Shown here: in pieces, positions 30,501-41,700 of the stretch | Numbering within the stretch: the first letter of the stretch is position 1 | How the letters are laid out: each line of letters starts with the position of its first letter | Origin: Sanderia malayensis | Taxonomy: Eukaryota; Cnidaria; Scyphozoa; Semaeostomeae; Pelagiidae | NCBI GenBank assembly: GCA_013076295.1 | Contig: RQOL01000372.1 | Coordinates: 124,001 to 188,000 of the forward strand | Direction: 5' to 3' | DNA length: 64,000 nucleotides | Program-made: the position numbers and the translations under genes | Notes under the pieces: generated by a model | Told to the model about the DNA's origin: nothing | Databases searched by the model: none | Seen by the model: the letters and a program-made list of their open reading frames with translations, nothing else

Positions 30501-33500
30501 GTTAACATTCATTCCCACAATTTGCGCATGATTCCACGTCAATTCAGCGAGAACAAATTGTTATACACATTTAGTTACTTTTTTCAGTAATATTAACATT
30601 CATTCCCACAATTTACAATAATAAAGATAACATTCATTCCCACAATGTATACCAATAAAAATTAATTTTTTTTCCCGAAACTTACACTAATCAAAATTAG
30701 GATTCATTCCCACAGTTTGCGCATGATTCCACGTCAATTCAGCGAAAGCAAATTGTTATACTCTTTTAGTTACTTTTTCAGTAATATTAACATTCATTCC
30801 CACAATTTACACTAATAAAAGATAACACTAATTCCCACAACTTACACTAATAAAATTTACCTATCATTCCCACAATTTACACCAACAAAAATCAACTTTT
30901 ATTCCCGCAACTTACACTAATCAAAATTAGGATTCATCCCCACAATTTGCGCATGATTCATGTCAATTCAGCGAAAACAAATTGTTATACACATTTAGTT
31001 ACTTTTTTGAGTAATAGTAACATTCATTCCTACAATTTATTTAGATTCATTCCCACAATTTGCGCATGATTCCACGTCAATTCAGCCACAACAAATTGCT
31101 ATACACTTTTAGTTACTTTTTTCAGTTATGTTTACATTCATTCCCACAATGTATAATAATAAAAGATAACACTCATTCCCACAATTTACACTAATAAAAA
31201 TTAACTTTCATTCCCACAATTTGCGCATGACACCACGTCGATTCAGCGAAAACAAATTGTTATAAACTTCTAGTTGCTTGTTTCAGTTATATTAACATTC
31301 ATTCCCACAATTTGCACCAATAAAAATTAATTTTTATTCCCGCAACTTACACTAAGCAAGATTAGGATTCATTCCCACAATTTGCGCATGATTCGATGTC
31401 ATTTTCAGGGAGAACAAATTGTTATACACTATTAGTTACTTTTTTCAGTAATATAAACATTCATTCCCACAATTTACACCAATAAAAATCAACTTTTATT
31501 CCCGCAACTTACACTAATCAAAACTAGGATTCATTCCCACAATTTGCGCATGATTCCATGTCAATTCTGCCAGAACAAGTTGTTATACACTTTTAGTTAC
31601 TTTTTTCAGTAATATTAACATTCCTTCCCACTATTTACACTAATAAAAGATAACACTCATTCCCACAATTTATACTAATAAAAAATAATTTTCCCTTCCA
31701 CAATTTACACCAATAAAAATCAACTTTTATTCCCGCAACTTACACTAATCAAAATTAAATTCATTCCCACAATTTGCGCATGATTCGACGTCAATTCAGC
31801 GAAAACAAATTGTTATACACTTTTAGTTACTTTTTTCAGTTATATAAACATTCATTCCCACAATTTACACAAATAAAAATTTACTTTTATTCCCGCAACT
31901 TACACTAATCAAAATTAGGATTCATTCCCACAATTTGAGCATGATTCCATGTCACTTCAGCGAAAAAAAATTGTTATACATATTTAGTTACTTTTTTCAG
32001 TTATGTAAACATTCATTCCCTCAATTTACACAAATAAAAATTTATATTTATTCCCGCAACTTACACTAATCAAAATTAGGATTCATTCCCACAATTTGAG
32101 CATGATTCCATGTCACTTCAGCGAAAAAAAATTGTTATGCATATTTAGTTACTTTTTTGAGTAATATTAACATTCATTCCTACAATTTATTTAGATTCAT
32201 TCCCACAATTTGCGCATGATTCCACGTCAATTCAGCCAGAACAAATTGTTATACACTTTCAGTTACTTTTTTCAGTAATGTTAACATTTATTCCCACAAT
32301 TTACAATAATAAAAGATAACACTCATTCCCACAATTTACACTAATAAAAATTAACTTTCATTCCCACAATTTAAACCAATAAAAATCAACTTTTATTCCC
32401 GCAACTTACACTAATCAAAATTAAATTCATTCCCACAATTTGCGCATGATTCCACGTCAATTCAGCGAAAACAAATTGTTATACACTTTTAGTTACTTGT
32501 TCCAGTCACATTAACATTCATTCCCACAAATTACACCAAAAAAAATTAACATTTTTTCCCGCAACTTACACAAATCAAAATTAGGATTCATTCGCACAAT
32601 TTGCGCATAATTCCACGTCAATTCAGCGAACACAAATTGTTATACACTTTTAGTTACTTTTTTCAGTTATATAAACATTCATTCCCACAGTTCACACCAA
32701 TAAAAATCAACTTTTATTCCCGTAACTTGCACTAATCAAAGTTAACATTCATTCCCACAATTTGCGCATGATTCCACGTCAATTCAGCGAGAACAAATTG
32801 TTATACACTTTTAGTTACTTTTTTCAGTAATATTAACATCCATTCCCACAATTTAGAATAATGAAGATAACATTCATTCCCACAATTTATACCAATAAAA
32901 ATTAATTGTTTTTCCCGCAACTTACACTAATCAAAATTAAATTCATTCCCACAATTTGCGCATGATTCCACGTCAATTCAGCGAGAACAAATTGTTATAC
33001 ACTTTTAGTTACTTTTTTCAGTAATATTAACATCCATTCCCACAATTTACAATAATGAAGATAACATTCATTCCCACAATTTATACCAATAAAAATTAAT
33101 TGTTTTTCCCGAAACTTACACTAATCAAAATTAAGATTCATTCCCACAGTTTGCGCATGATTCCACGTCAATTCAGCGAAAGCAAATTGTTATACTCTTT
33201 TAGTTACTTTTTCAGTAATATTAACATTCATTCCCACAATTTACAATAATAAAGATCACATTCATTCCCGCAATTTATACCAATAAAAATTAACTTTTTT
33301 TCCCGAAACTTACACTAATCAAAATTAGGATTCATTCCCACAGTTTGCGCATGATTCCACGTCAATTCAGCGAAAGCAAATTGTTATACACTTTTAGTTA
33401 CTTTTTTCAGTTATATAAACATTCATTCCCACAGTTCACACCAATAAAAATCAACTTTTATTCCCGTAACTTGCACTAATCAAAGTTAACATTCATTCCC

Positions 33501-36500
33501 ACAATTTGCGCATGATTCCACGTCAATTCAGCGAGAACAAATTGTTATACACTTTTAGTTACTTTTTTCAGTAATATTAACATTCATTCCCATAATTTAC
33601 AATAATGAAGATAACATTCATTCCCACAATTTATACCAATAAAAATTAATTGTTTTTCCCGAAACTTACACTAATCAAAATTAAGATTCATTCCCACAGT
33701 TTGCGCATGATTCCACGTCAGTTCAGCGAAAGCAAATTGTTATACTCTTTTAGTTACTTTTTCAGTAATATTAACATTCATTCCCACAATTTACAATAAT
33801 AAAGATAACATTCATTCCCGCAATTTATACCAATAAAAATTAACTTTTTTTCCCGAAACTTACACTAATCAAAATTAGGATTCATTCCCACAGTTTGCGC
33901 ATGATTCCACGTCAATTCAGCGAAAGCAAATTGTTATACTCTTTTAGTTACTTTTTCAGTAATATTAACATTCATTCCCACAATTTACACTAATAAAAGA
34001 TAACACTAATTCCCACAATTTACACTAATAAAATTTACCTATCATTCCCACAATTTACACCAATAAAAATCAACTTTTATTCCCGCAACTTACACTAATC
34101 AAAATTAGGATTCATCCCCACAATTTGCGCATGATTCATGTCAATTCAGCGAAAACAAGTTGTTATACACATTTATTTACTTTTTTGAGTAATATTAACA
34201 TTCATTCCTACAATTTATTTAGATTCATTCCCACAATTTGCGCATGATTCCACGTCAATTCTGCCACAACAAATTGCTATACACTTTTAGTTACTTTTTT
34301 CAGTTTAACATTCATTCCCACAATGTACACCAATAAAAATCAACTTTTATTCCCGCAACTTACACTAATCAAAATTAAATTCATTCCCACAATTTGCGCA
34401 TAATTCCACGTCAATTCAGCGAACACAAATTGTTATACACTTTTAGTTACTTTTTTCAGTTATATAAACATTCATTCCCACAGTTCACACCAATAAAAAT
34501 CAACTTTTATTCCCGTAACTTGCACTAATCAAAGTTAACATTCATTCCCACAATTTGCGCATGATTCCACGTCAATTCAGCGAGAACAAATTGTTATACA
34601 CTTTTAGTTACTTTTTTCAGTAATATTAACATTCATTCCCACAATTTACAATAATGAAGATAACATTCATTCCCACAATTTATACCAATAAAAATTAATT
34701 GTTTTTCCCGAAACTTACACTAATCAAAATTAAGATTCATTCCCACAGTTTGCGCATGATTCCACGTCAATTCAGCGAAAGCAAATTGTTATACTCTTTT
34801 AGTTACTTTTTCAGTAATATTAACATTCATTCCCACAATTTACAATAATAAAGATAACATTCATTCCCGCAATTTATACCAATAAAAATTAACTTTTTTT
34901 CCCGAAACTTACACTAATCAAAATTAGGATTCATTCCCACAGTTTGCGCATGATTCCACGTCAATTCAGCGAAAGCAAATTGTTATACTCTTTTAGTTAC
35001 TTTTTCAGTAATATTAACATTCATTCCCACAATTTACACTAATAAAAGATAACACTAATTCCCACAATTTACACTAATAAAATTTACCTATCATTCCCAC
35101 AATTTACACCAATAAAAATCAACTTTTATTCCCGCAACTTACACTAATCAAAATTAGGATTCATCCCCACAATTTGCGCATGATTCATGTCAATTCAGCG
35201 AAAACAAATTGTTATACACATTTAGTTACTTTTTTGAGTAATATTAACATTCATTCCTACAATTTATTTAGATTCATTCCCACAATTTGCGCATGATTCC
35301 ACGTCAATTCAGCCACAACAAATTGCTATACACTTTTAGTTACTTTTTTCAGTTTAACATTCATTCCCACAATGTATAATAATAAAAGATAACACTCATT
35401 CCCACAATTTACACTAATAAAAATTAACTTTCATTCCCACAATTTACACCAATAAAAATCAACTTTTATTCCCGCAACTTACACTAATCAAAAATAACAT
35501 TCATTCCCACAATTTGCGCATGACACCACGTCGATTCAGCGAAAACAAATTGCTATAAACTTCTAGTTGCTTGTTTCAGTTATATTAACATTCATTCCCA
35601 CAATTTGCACCAATAAAAATTAATTTTTATTCCCGCAACTTACACTAAGCAAGATTAGGATTCATTCCCACAATTTGCGCATGATTCGATGTCATTTTTA
35701 GGGAGAACAAATTGTTATACACTATTAGTTACTTTTTTCAGTAATATAAACATTCATTCCCACAATTTACACCAATAAAAATCAACTTTTATTCCCGCAA
35801 CTTACACTAATCAAAACTAGGATTCATTCCCACAATTTGCGCATGATTCCATGTCAATTCTGCCAGAACAAGTTGTTATACACTTTTAGTTACTTTTTTC
35901 AGTAATATTAACATTCCTTCCCACTAATTACACTAATAGAAGATAACACTCATTCCCACAAACTACACTAATAAAAAATAATTTTCCCTCACACAATTTA
36001 CACCAATAAAATTCAACTTTTATTTCCGCAATTTATATTAATCAAAATTAAATTCATTGCAACAATTTGAGCATGATTCCACGTCAAATCAGCGAAAATA
36101 AATTGTTATACACTTTTAGTTACTTTTTTCAGTTATATGAACATTTATTCCGACAATTTACACCAATAAAAATCAACTTTTATTCCCGCAACTTACACTA
36201 ATCAAAATTAACATTCATTCCCACAATTTGCGCATGATTCCACGTCAATTCAGCCAGAACAAATTGTTATACATTATAGTTACTTTTTTCAGTAATATTA
36301 ACATTCCTTCCCACAATTTACACTAATAAAAGATAACATTCACTCCCACAATTTATACCAAGAAAAATTAACTTTTTTTCCCGAAACTTACACTAATCAA
36401 AATTAGGATTCATTCAAACAATTTGCGCATGATTCCACGTCAATTCAGCGAAAGCAAATTGTTATACTCTTTCAGTAACTTGTTCCAGTTATATTAACAT

Positions 36501-36886
36501 TCATTTCCCCAATTTACACCAATAAAAATCAACTTTTAAACCCGCAACTTACACTAATCAAAATTAACATTCATTCCCACAAATTACGCATGATTCCACG
36601 TCAATTCAGCGAGAACAAATTGTTATACACTTTTAGTTACTTTTTTAGTAATATTAAAATTCATTCCCACAATTTACACGAATAAAAGATAACACTAATT
36701 CCCACAATTTACACTAATAAAAAACAATTTTTATTTCCGCAGCTTTCAATAATCAAAATTAACATTGAATCCCACAAATTGCGCATGATTCCACGTCAAT
36801 TTAGCAGGAGAAGCAATTTGTTATACACTTTTAGTTACTTTTTCAGTAATATTAACATTCATTCCCACAATTTACACTAATAAAAG

Positions 36887-38033
36887 TTGTAATAATAAAA
36901 CAAACGATTACAAAAAACGAATTGAAAGAAATGCTCCTATTATGTACTAAGAATGTCCATTTCACGTACAAGAACGGAATTTACATCCAAACAGATGCAG
37001 TGGCAATGGGATCACCACTTGGACCAGTTTTAGCAGGAATTTTCATGGTACATTTAGAAACATCATTAATTCCAACCCTATCCAAGCAGATGACACCTTG
37101 GTATAGATATGTTGATGATACTTTTTCCCTTATCTCTGAAGATTGTATTACTAACGTATTAAATATATTGAATAATTTTCATCCGCAGATTAATTTCACA
37201 TATGAATTAGAAAGTGATAATAAGATCTCGTTTTTAGACGTACAATTAATTCGTTCAAATAATTTGTTAGAAACTACAGTATTCAGAAAACCTACTAATA
37301 ATGATATTTATTTACATTGGCAGTCTTTTGTACCAGTTAGTTGGAAACGTAGTACTCTTAAAACATTAGTTAATAGAGCATTTAAGATTTGTTCCACTGC
37401 TGAACTTTTAAGGAATGAACTTAATTACCTTGTAGAAGTTTTTAAGAATAACAATGGTTATCCGGTTTTGTTTATTAATAAGATAATTGGTGAAGTAAGA
37501 GAAAATAAAACTAAGAAAGAAAAAGAAGTCAAAAGAAATGATGGAAAGAAAGAAGAAAAATTGCTCATTGTACCATATAAAGGAAAAGTCGGTGAAAGCG
37601 CAATGAATTCGCTTAGAAGAACGATATCAACGATAACTAAAGGAACATTAAATGTGAAAACCATCTATACTGGAACTAAACTCGGCTCAAAGTTTCAAAT
37701 GAAAGACAAAGTGAAAAAGGAATATGAACATAATTTGGTATATAAAGCAACGTGTCCAGAAGAAAATTGTAATGATACATATATTGGTGAGAGTGGTAGA
37801 CGAATATCAGAAAGAGCTAAAGAACATAATGGTAAAGATTTGCAGTCGCATCTATTTCAACATGCTTTAAAGACTGGTCAAAAAATGTAACTTTGGATAA
37901 TTTTTTTATTTTGAATAAAGGGTATAAAGGTAGTAAATATAAACGGAAAATTTCAGAAGCTTTGTATATTAAATCATATGGACCTACATTGAACGTACAA
38001 GATAAATCCTTTCCTCTCAAGTTATTTAATTGA
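36887..38033 (+). pseudogene. Penelope-like element: 5'-truncated RT plus GIY-YIG endonuclease
   Basis: Retroelement protein combining a Penelope-type reverse transcriptase with a C-terminal GIY-YIG nuclease. Homology starts at the satellite junction (about 36897, frame reading IKQTITKNELKE), so the fingers and RT motif A are missing. Visible in order: motif B MGSPLGPVLAGIFM, catalytic motif C YRYVDDTF, ISFLDV, FRKPTNNDIY, a lysine-rich linker (KKEKEVKR...), then GIY-YIG residues LVYKATCP, a Cys pair, TYIGESGRRISERAKEH. The frame from 36922 (TTG, not a true start) breaks at 37890. One base is missing from the A run at 37880-37885. The next frame continues with LDNFFILNKGYKGSKYKRK and KISEALYIKSYGPTLNVQ and stops at 38031-38033. 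The copy is dead. A near-identical inverted partial copy lies at 49747-50286. Confidence 0.92.
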
Positions 38034-38446
38034 CGCACGATTTTCGAACTATTATTGGAATTTTGTTTGTATCGTTTTAACTGTTTGTTAATGTATTCAA
38101 TTTTACTCTGATGATGACCACTGGAAGTTGTGGTTGAATATACAGTTTTAAAACTTTTCATTTAATATTAATCAAATATGTGGAAGCTTCTTGCATTACT
38201 TTTTGCATGGCCTTATTCCTGTTCGTTTCTGTTCATTGCTGCTTCATTGCTGCTTAATCCTGTTCATTCCTGCTTTATTCTTGCCCGTTCAGCATTTTAG
38301 TAATGGCCGTCAAAGAAGAAGAGGCAAAAATGGAATTGAGTTCACTCTGTGAAAAATTTTAGTATCCAATTTAGTTTTTCATGGAAAATCCAATTACAAA
38401 CTTAAATGAGATGAAATGATATGTTTAAAATGGCAAAATAAACAAT
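38034..38446. other. Penelope 3' tail and spacer downstream of GST
   Basis: Non-coding stretch between the Penelope stop and the GST stop codon (convergent genes). The first ~130 bp is probably element 3' UTR, including the hammerhead-like relic. About 38215-38290 holds imperfect short repeats of the type ctgttcattgctgcttcat and cctgttcattcctgctt. The rest is AT-rich and would be the 3' UTR or downstream flank of the GST gene. No polyadenylation signal can be assigned with confidence. Confidence 0.6.
38108..38139 (+). ncRNA. Hammerhead-like relic in Penelope 3' tail (candidate)
   Basis: 75 bp after the element's stop codon is CTGATGA (38108-38114), the first conserved core of a hammerhead ribozyme. 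It is followed by a possible stem II, ACCAC (38117-38121) paired with GTGGT (38130-38134) around an 8-nt loop, and then TGAAT, where an active ribozyme would need GAAA. Penelope-like elements are known to carry hammerhead motifs. The second core box is degenerate here and stems I and III are not evident, so at best this is an inactive remnant. Confidence 0.35.
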
Positions 38447-38776
38447 TTAAAGCTTGTTATAAGACCTAAACTTGTTTCCCAGCTTATTCAAAATAGCATG
38501 AACATCATGGTATGTTTCACCAAGTTCGTCTTTACACATTGTTAGCCACTTTTCAATACTTGGTGTGAGGGAAATAAAATCCCTCTCCAATAACTCCATT
38601 TGACTGAATTCGCATATAGCCATTAAATCAGCAATGGAAATCTCATCACTTGATATGAATGGAGTTTGCTTCAAAAAATAATTATCAAATATCGTGAAAT
38701 CTTTCGTCAGTTTATCCAAGCCTCGCTTGGCTTTTTCGTTGTCAACTGGTTTACCCAACAGAAAGGGGCCAAATGC
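38447..38776 (-). CDS. GST theta exon 4 (terminal)
   Basis: Terminal exon after acceptor TTTTTGCAG at 38777; intron 3 is only 108 bp. It encodes residues 127-235 (AFGPFLLGKPVDNEKAKRGL to FRSYNKL) and the stop. The frame remains open to a TTG at 38782, but that codon lies in the intron and is not a start. Confidence 0.92.
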   Translation of the reverse strand, partial: AFGPFLLGKPVDNEKAKRGLDKLTKDFTIFDNYFLKQTPFISSDEISIADLMAICEFSQMELLERDFISLTPSIEKWLTMCKDELGETYHDVHAILNKLGNKFRSYNKL

Positions 38777-41700
38777 CTGCAAAAATAATTATTTTCAATG
38801 CTCAGATGTTCATAAACTTAACCAGGAAAACAAAATATAATCATAAATGATTTAAACATTTTGAGCGTTTTATATACAACATACTTTTGCCCAAACAACA
38901 TCTACAGCCCCCTTCCTAAGGTTAGTATGATGCCAGGCCAAATATTCATCAATTTTTGCTCTCTTTTTAACATCTTTTGGATACCAGTGATCAGCAAGTT
39001 CATATTTTGTACAAATGTATTTCAAGATTGCCTCACTGAAAAAAATCATTACACATTTTATAAAAAAAGTCTTTATGAGAAGCAGTCACTACTAGGTTCA
39101 GATTTGCCCAAACATACGAAAAACATAAGAAAGAAAACAGATTCTAGAAAACTCAAAAATAAAATATCAGGAAGAATTAAAAACAAAACAAAATAGCAAC
39201 AAGACAACAGAAAACGATAAAAGTTACAGGTGCAACATTTCATGCAGAGGCCTTAGAGTGCCCCTACAGCTCATTTTGTTGGTTAAACTATAGATTCGAA
39301 CGCACCAATTCTGAATCCGTTTATATTCTTTTGATATCACAAACAGTTTTTCAGATACGAGGCAAAGGGTGCAACTTTTTTGTGATTAACTTTTAGGGCT
39401 GGGATCTACCTACTATAAAATCAGAGCAGGAACCCCGTTTTTTCCCGTACTGAAGCAACGATTCTGGCGTCCACTTTCTCTCATACTATGGACTCCTATT
39501 TATTTTTTTACTTTGATGATTAGAAACAGGTCAGCGCCTGGAATTTGAAAGGCTTATGATGAGCTTGCAGTTGTGAGGAATTACAAAATTCCCATGTAGT
39601 GGCTGCTCATCGAATTAAATTAAAACCTTGTGAAAAGAAGCAAACAATATTCCATTAGATATTCTCAACACGATTTCGTGTTTCCAGCAAAAAACTGCAG
39701 AAAGAGACCGACTGTCTGGTGATGTACTTTTCTGAAATTCCAGTTTTCATGCACTTACCATTTTAGCATGCCTTGTCATTGTATGTCCATGATAATTTAT
39801 ATATTCCACTTCCTTTGATCGGTTGTCTGAAATTATCCATATAGCTCGGTGCTCTTTTCCAACCCAATGAACATTTAAAATACTTGAAAAACCATGAATT
39901 GCACAAACAAGAGTCTCTTCAAGCTCATTTGAACCCCCTCCATAAATCATATCCATATCCATATATAGATAATGAATATATCATGAATATACACTTACTA
40001 AGCATAAGTTACGCACCACTGGATGAAAAATGGTGTCTAGAAGTGGCTCCTAGGTCCTTAGGAATTGTGTTCCCAATATAAAGAGGCCTGCGTGTGTGTC
40101 TTCTCCTATATGTCCAGAGACTATCCAACGAATGCTGTTTTCCAGGTTGTGTGTTTTACGTGCAAGAAGTACGGAGCCAGAGAGAAACGATGCAGTGTTG
40201 ATTTTAAATGACTGACTCCAACTGACTAATTAAAATAATTTACACGTATTTATATTACTCTAAAAATCACGATGACAAAGCAAAATTGTTTCCAGAAGGA
40301 TGAGAGTGTCGATGCAGAAATAAAAATAGAATGATGTACAGTGCATCCTCGGTTATCCGAACCTCAATTATCCGAACCTCGATTATCCAAACGCCAAAAG
40401 TTTTTACTAAATCAGTTTTTCGCAAACCAACTCTCGATCACCAAATAAAATATACGTTGTCTTTTTAAATTTTTGCCCTTTATCAAAGCCAAATCCAACG
40501 AAAACATCAAATTAACACATCAGTTTTCATATTCGTGTTTGCAATTATAGGCAGGGAAATTCTTACAGAAATCTAGCAACTTTTCCGATGTTTCTTTTCT
40601 CATTTGATTATGAAAGTATGATGTTTTGTTGTTATTTTAAGCGACTGTAGCTTTTCTAAAAATAGCTCATTGTCACGTGATCGATGACGTCACTATCCAG
40701 TATGAAAAAATATTTTTTACTTAATAGAAAGGTAATTTATAGCTCATTGCATAGATCTCGCTCTACGGAGTACTTTGGGTATAGCATTTGCACCTCTATC
40801 ACGTATGTGGTCCGAGTTACAGCACATTTAAAGTTTTTAAGCCAGGGGGTAACTCCATATAAAATTGACATATTTTCATGAAAATTTTGGGCAAATAAAT
40901 TCTTTCCTGCACTTGCGTATGCTTTATTTAGTCTAAAATGGGAAGGGCAGCCTAAATATTTTAAGCAGGACCACCAATAAATGATCTAAAAAGGTAATTA
41001 TTGCATTTTTAAACAAATCAGTAACCCCCTTGTAAAGTCGAAGTCATCGTTCTAACGACTTTTTTGTGGAATTTAAAGCAAAACAAGCAATATACTAAGA
41101 TTAAATGTTGTAAAAATGGTTAGAAAAGTCTCACTCTAAATCGGTCGGTAGCCATAAGCAGACTATGGTACCCATTCATCATCTGAATCATTGGATGATA
41201 GAAAGTCTGAGACTTCCCATTCACTTTCGTTAGAATCGGGGCTGCAATCCTCAATTTCTGCTGCCATCTCGTCATCTCCAAAGATTCCGTCACTTTCCAG
41301 AGGTATACCTTTATCCTGATCTGTATTGGAACTGCTGTTTGCCTTGGGGTTCTTTTTTCGTTTCTTTCTTCTTGGCTGGCTTGTAACTGGGCTATTACTC
41401 AAGTCATCATCGTCCCCCGCTATCGCAGCTCGATCTGACTTGTATCCTTTCTGGCGATGTTTTTTCTTTTGCAGAGAAGGCGGTAACTGTGTTCCTGTGA
41501 ACCAAACAGGGGTCATAGCCGATGTTTCCTCGTTCCATTTCCACCCATAATCTTCCGGATCTAGCAGCTCCATCCGATACTCGCCAGATGCCCAGTTGTC
41601 ATAACATCAAAAGAACTGACATACCAAACCACAAATAGGTCAAGTGAGGTGCTCTTCCATTGCAATCATGAAGAAGCAGATAGCAGGTTAATCTTACATG

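Larger units (their letters stand above)
12703..36886 (+). repeat. Satellite field, left arm, proximal block
   Basis: Same satellite and orientation as 1-12117, with no gene or other insertion seen. Variant families change along the block. The atttatttagattcattccc module and gcatgactcgatg variants dominate about 15-21 kb. The actctttcccacaatttaaac family lies at 12.8, 14.6 and 23.3 kb. Units with caataataaagataacattc and cccgaaacttac lie at 29-35 kb. Close to the Penelope junction (about 35.9-36.9 kb) units are more diverged, with several private substitutions, as expected at an array edge. The array ends abruptly at 36886 (aataaaag), directly joined to Penelope coding sequence. Confidence 0.95.

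Noticed and set aside
1..36886. CRISPR-like array of short repeats and spacers
   Set aside because: Repeats and spacers are both repetitive and diverged, the genome is eukaryotic and no cas gene is present.
1..36886. Hammerhead motif in the satellite itself
   Set aside because: The cagcgaaaac box has a GAAA, but no CTGANGA core at a suitable distance was found on either strand.
37458..38161. Minus-strand frames 37458-37664 and 37817-38161
   Set aside because: Antisense shadows of the Penelope coding region and its 3' tail.
38861..39196. Plus-strand 111-codon frame
   Set aside because: Antisense to GST exon 3 and its flanking introns; the minus strand has the conserved protein and splice sites.
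40684..40881. 65-codon frame, repeated inverted at 42929-43126
   Set aside because: Lies in the fold-back arms and is preserved only because the arms are copies. No recognisable protein.
41326..41550. Plus-strand frame antisense to the nuclease-like C-terminus
   Set aside because: Shadow of the minus-strand fragment, which matches its partner in the other arm codon for codon.
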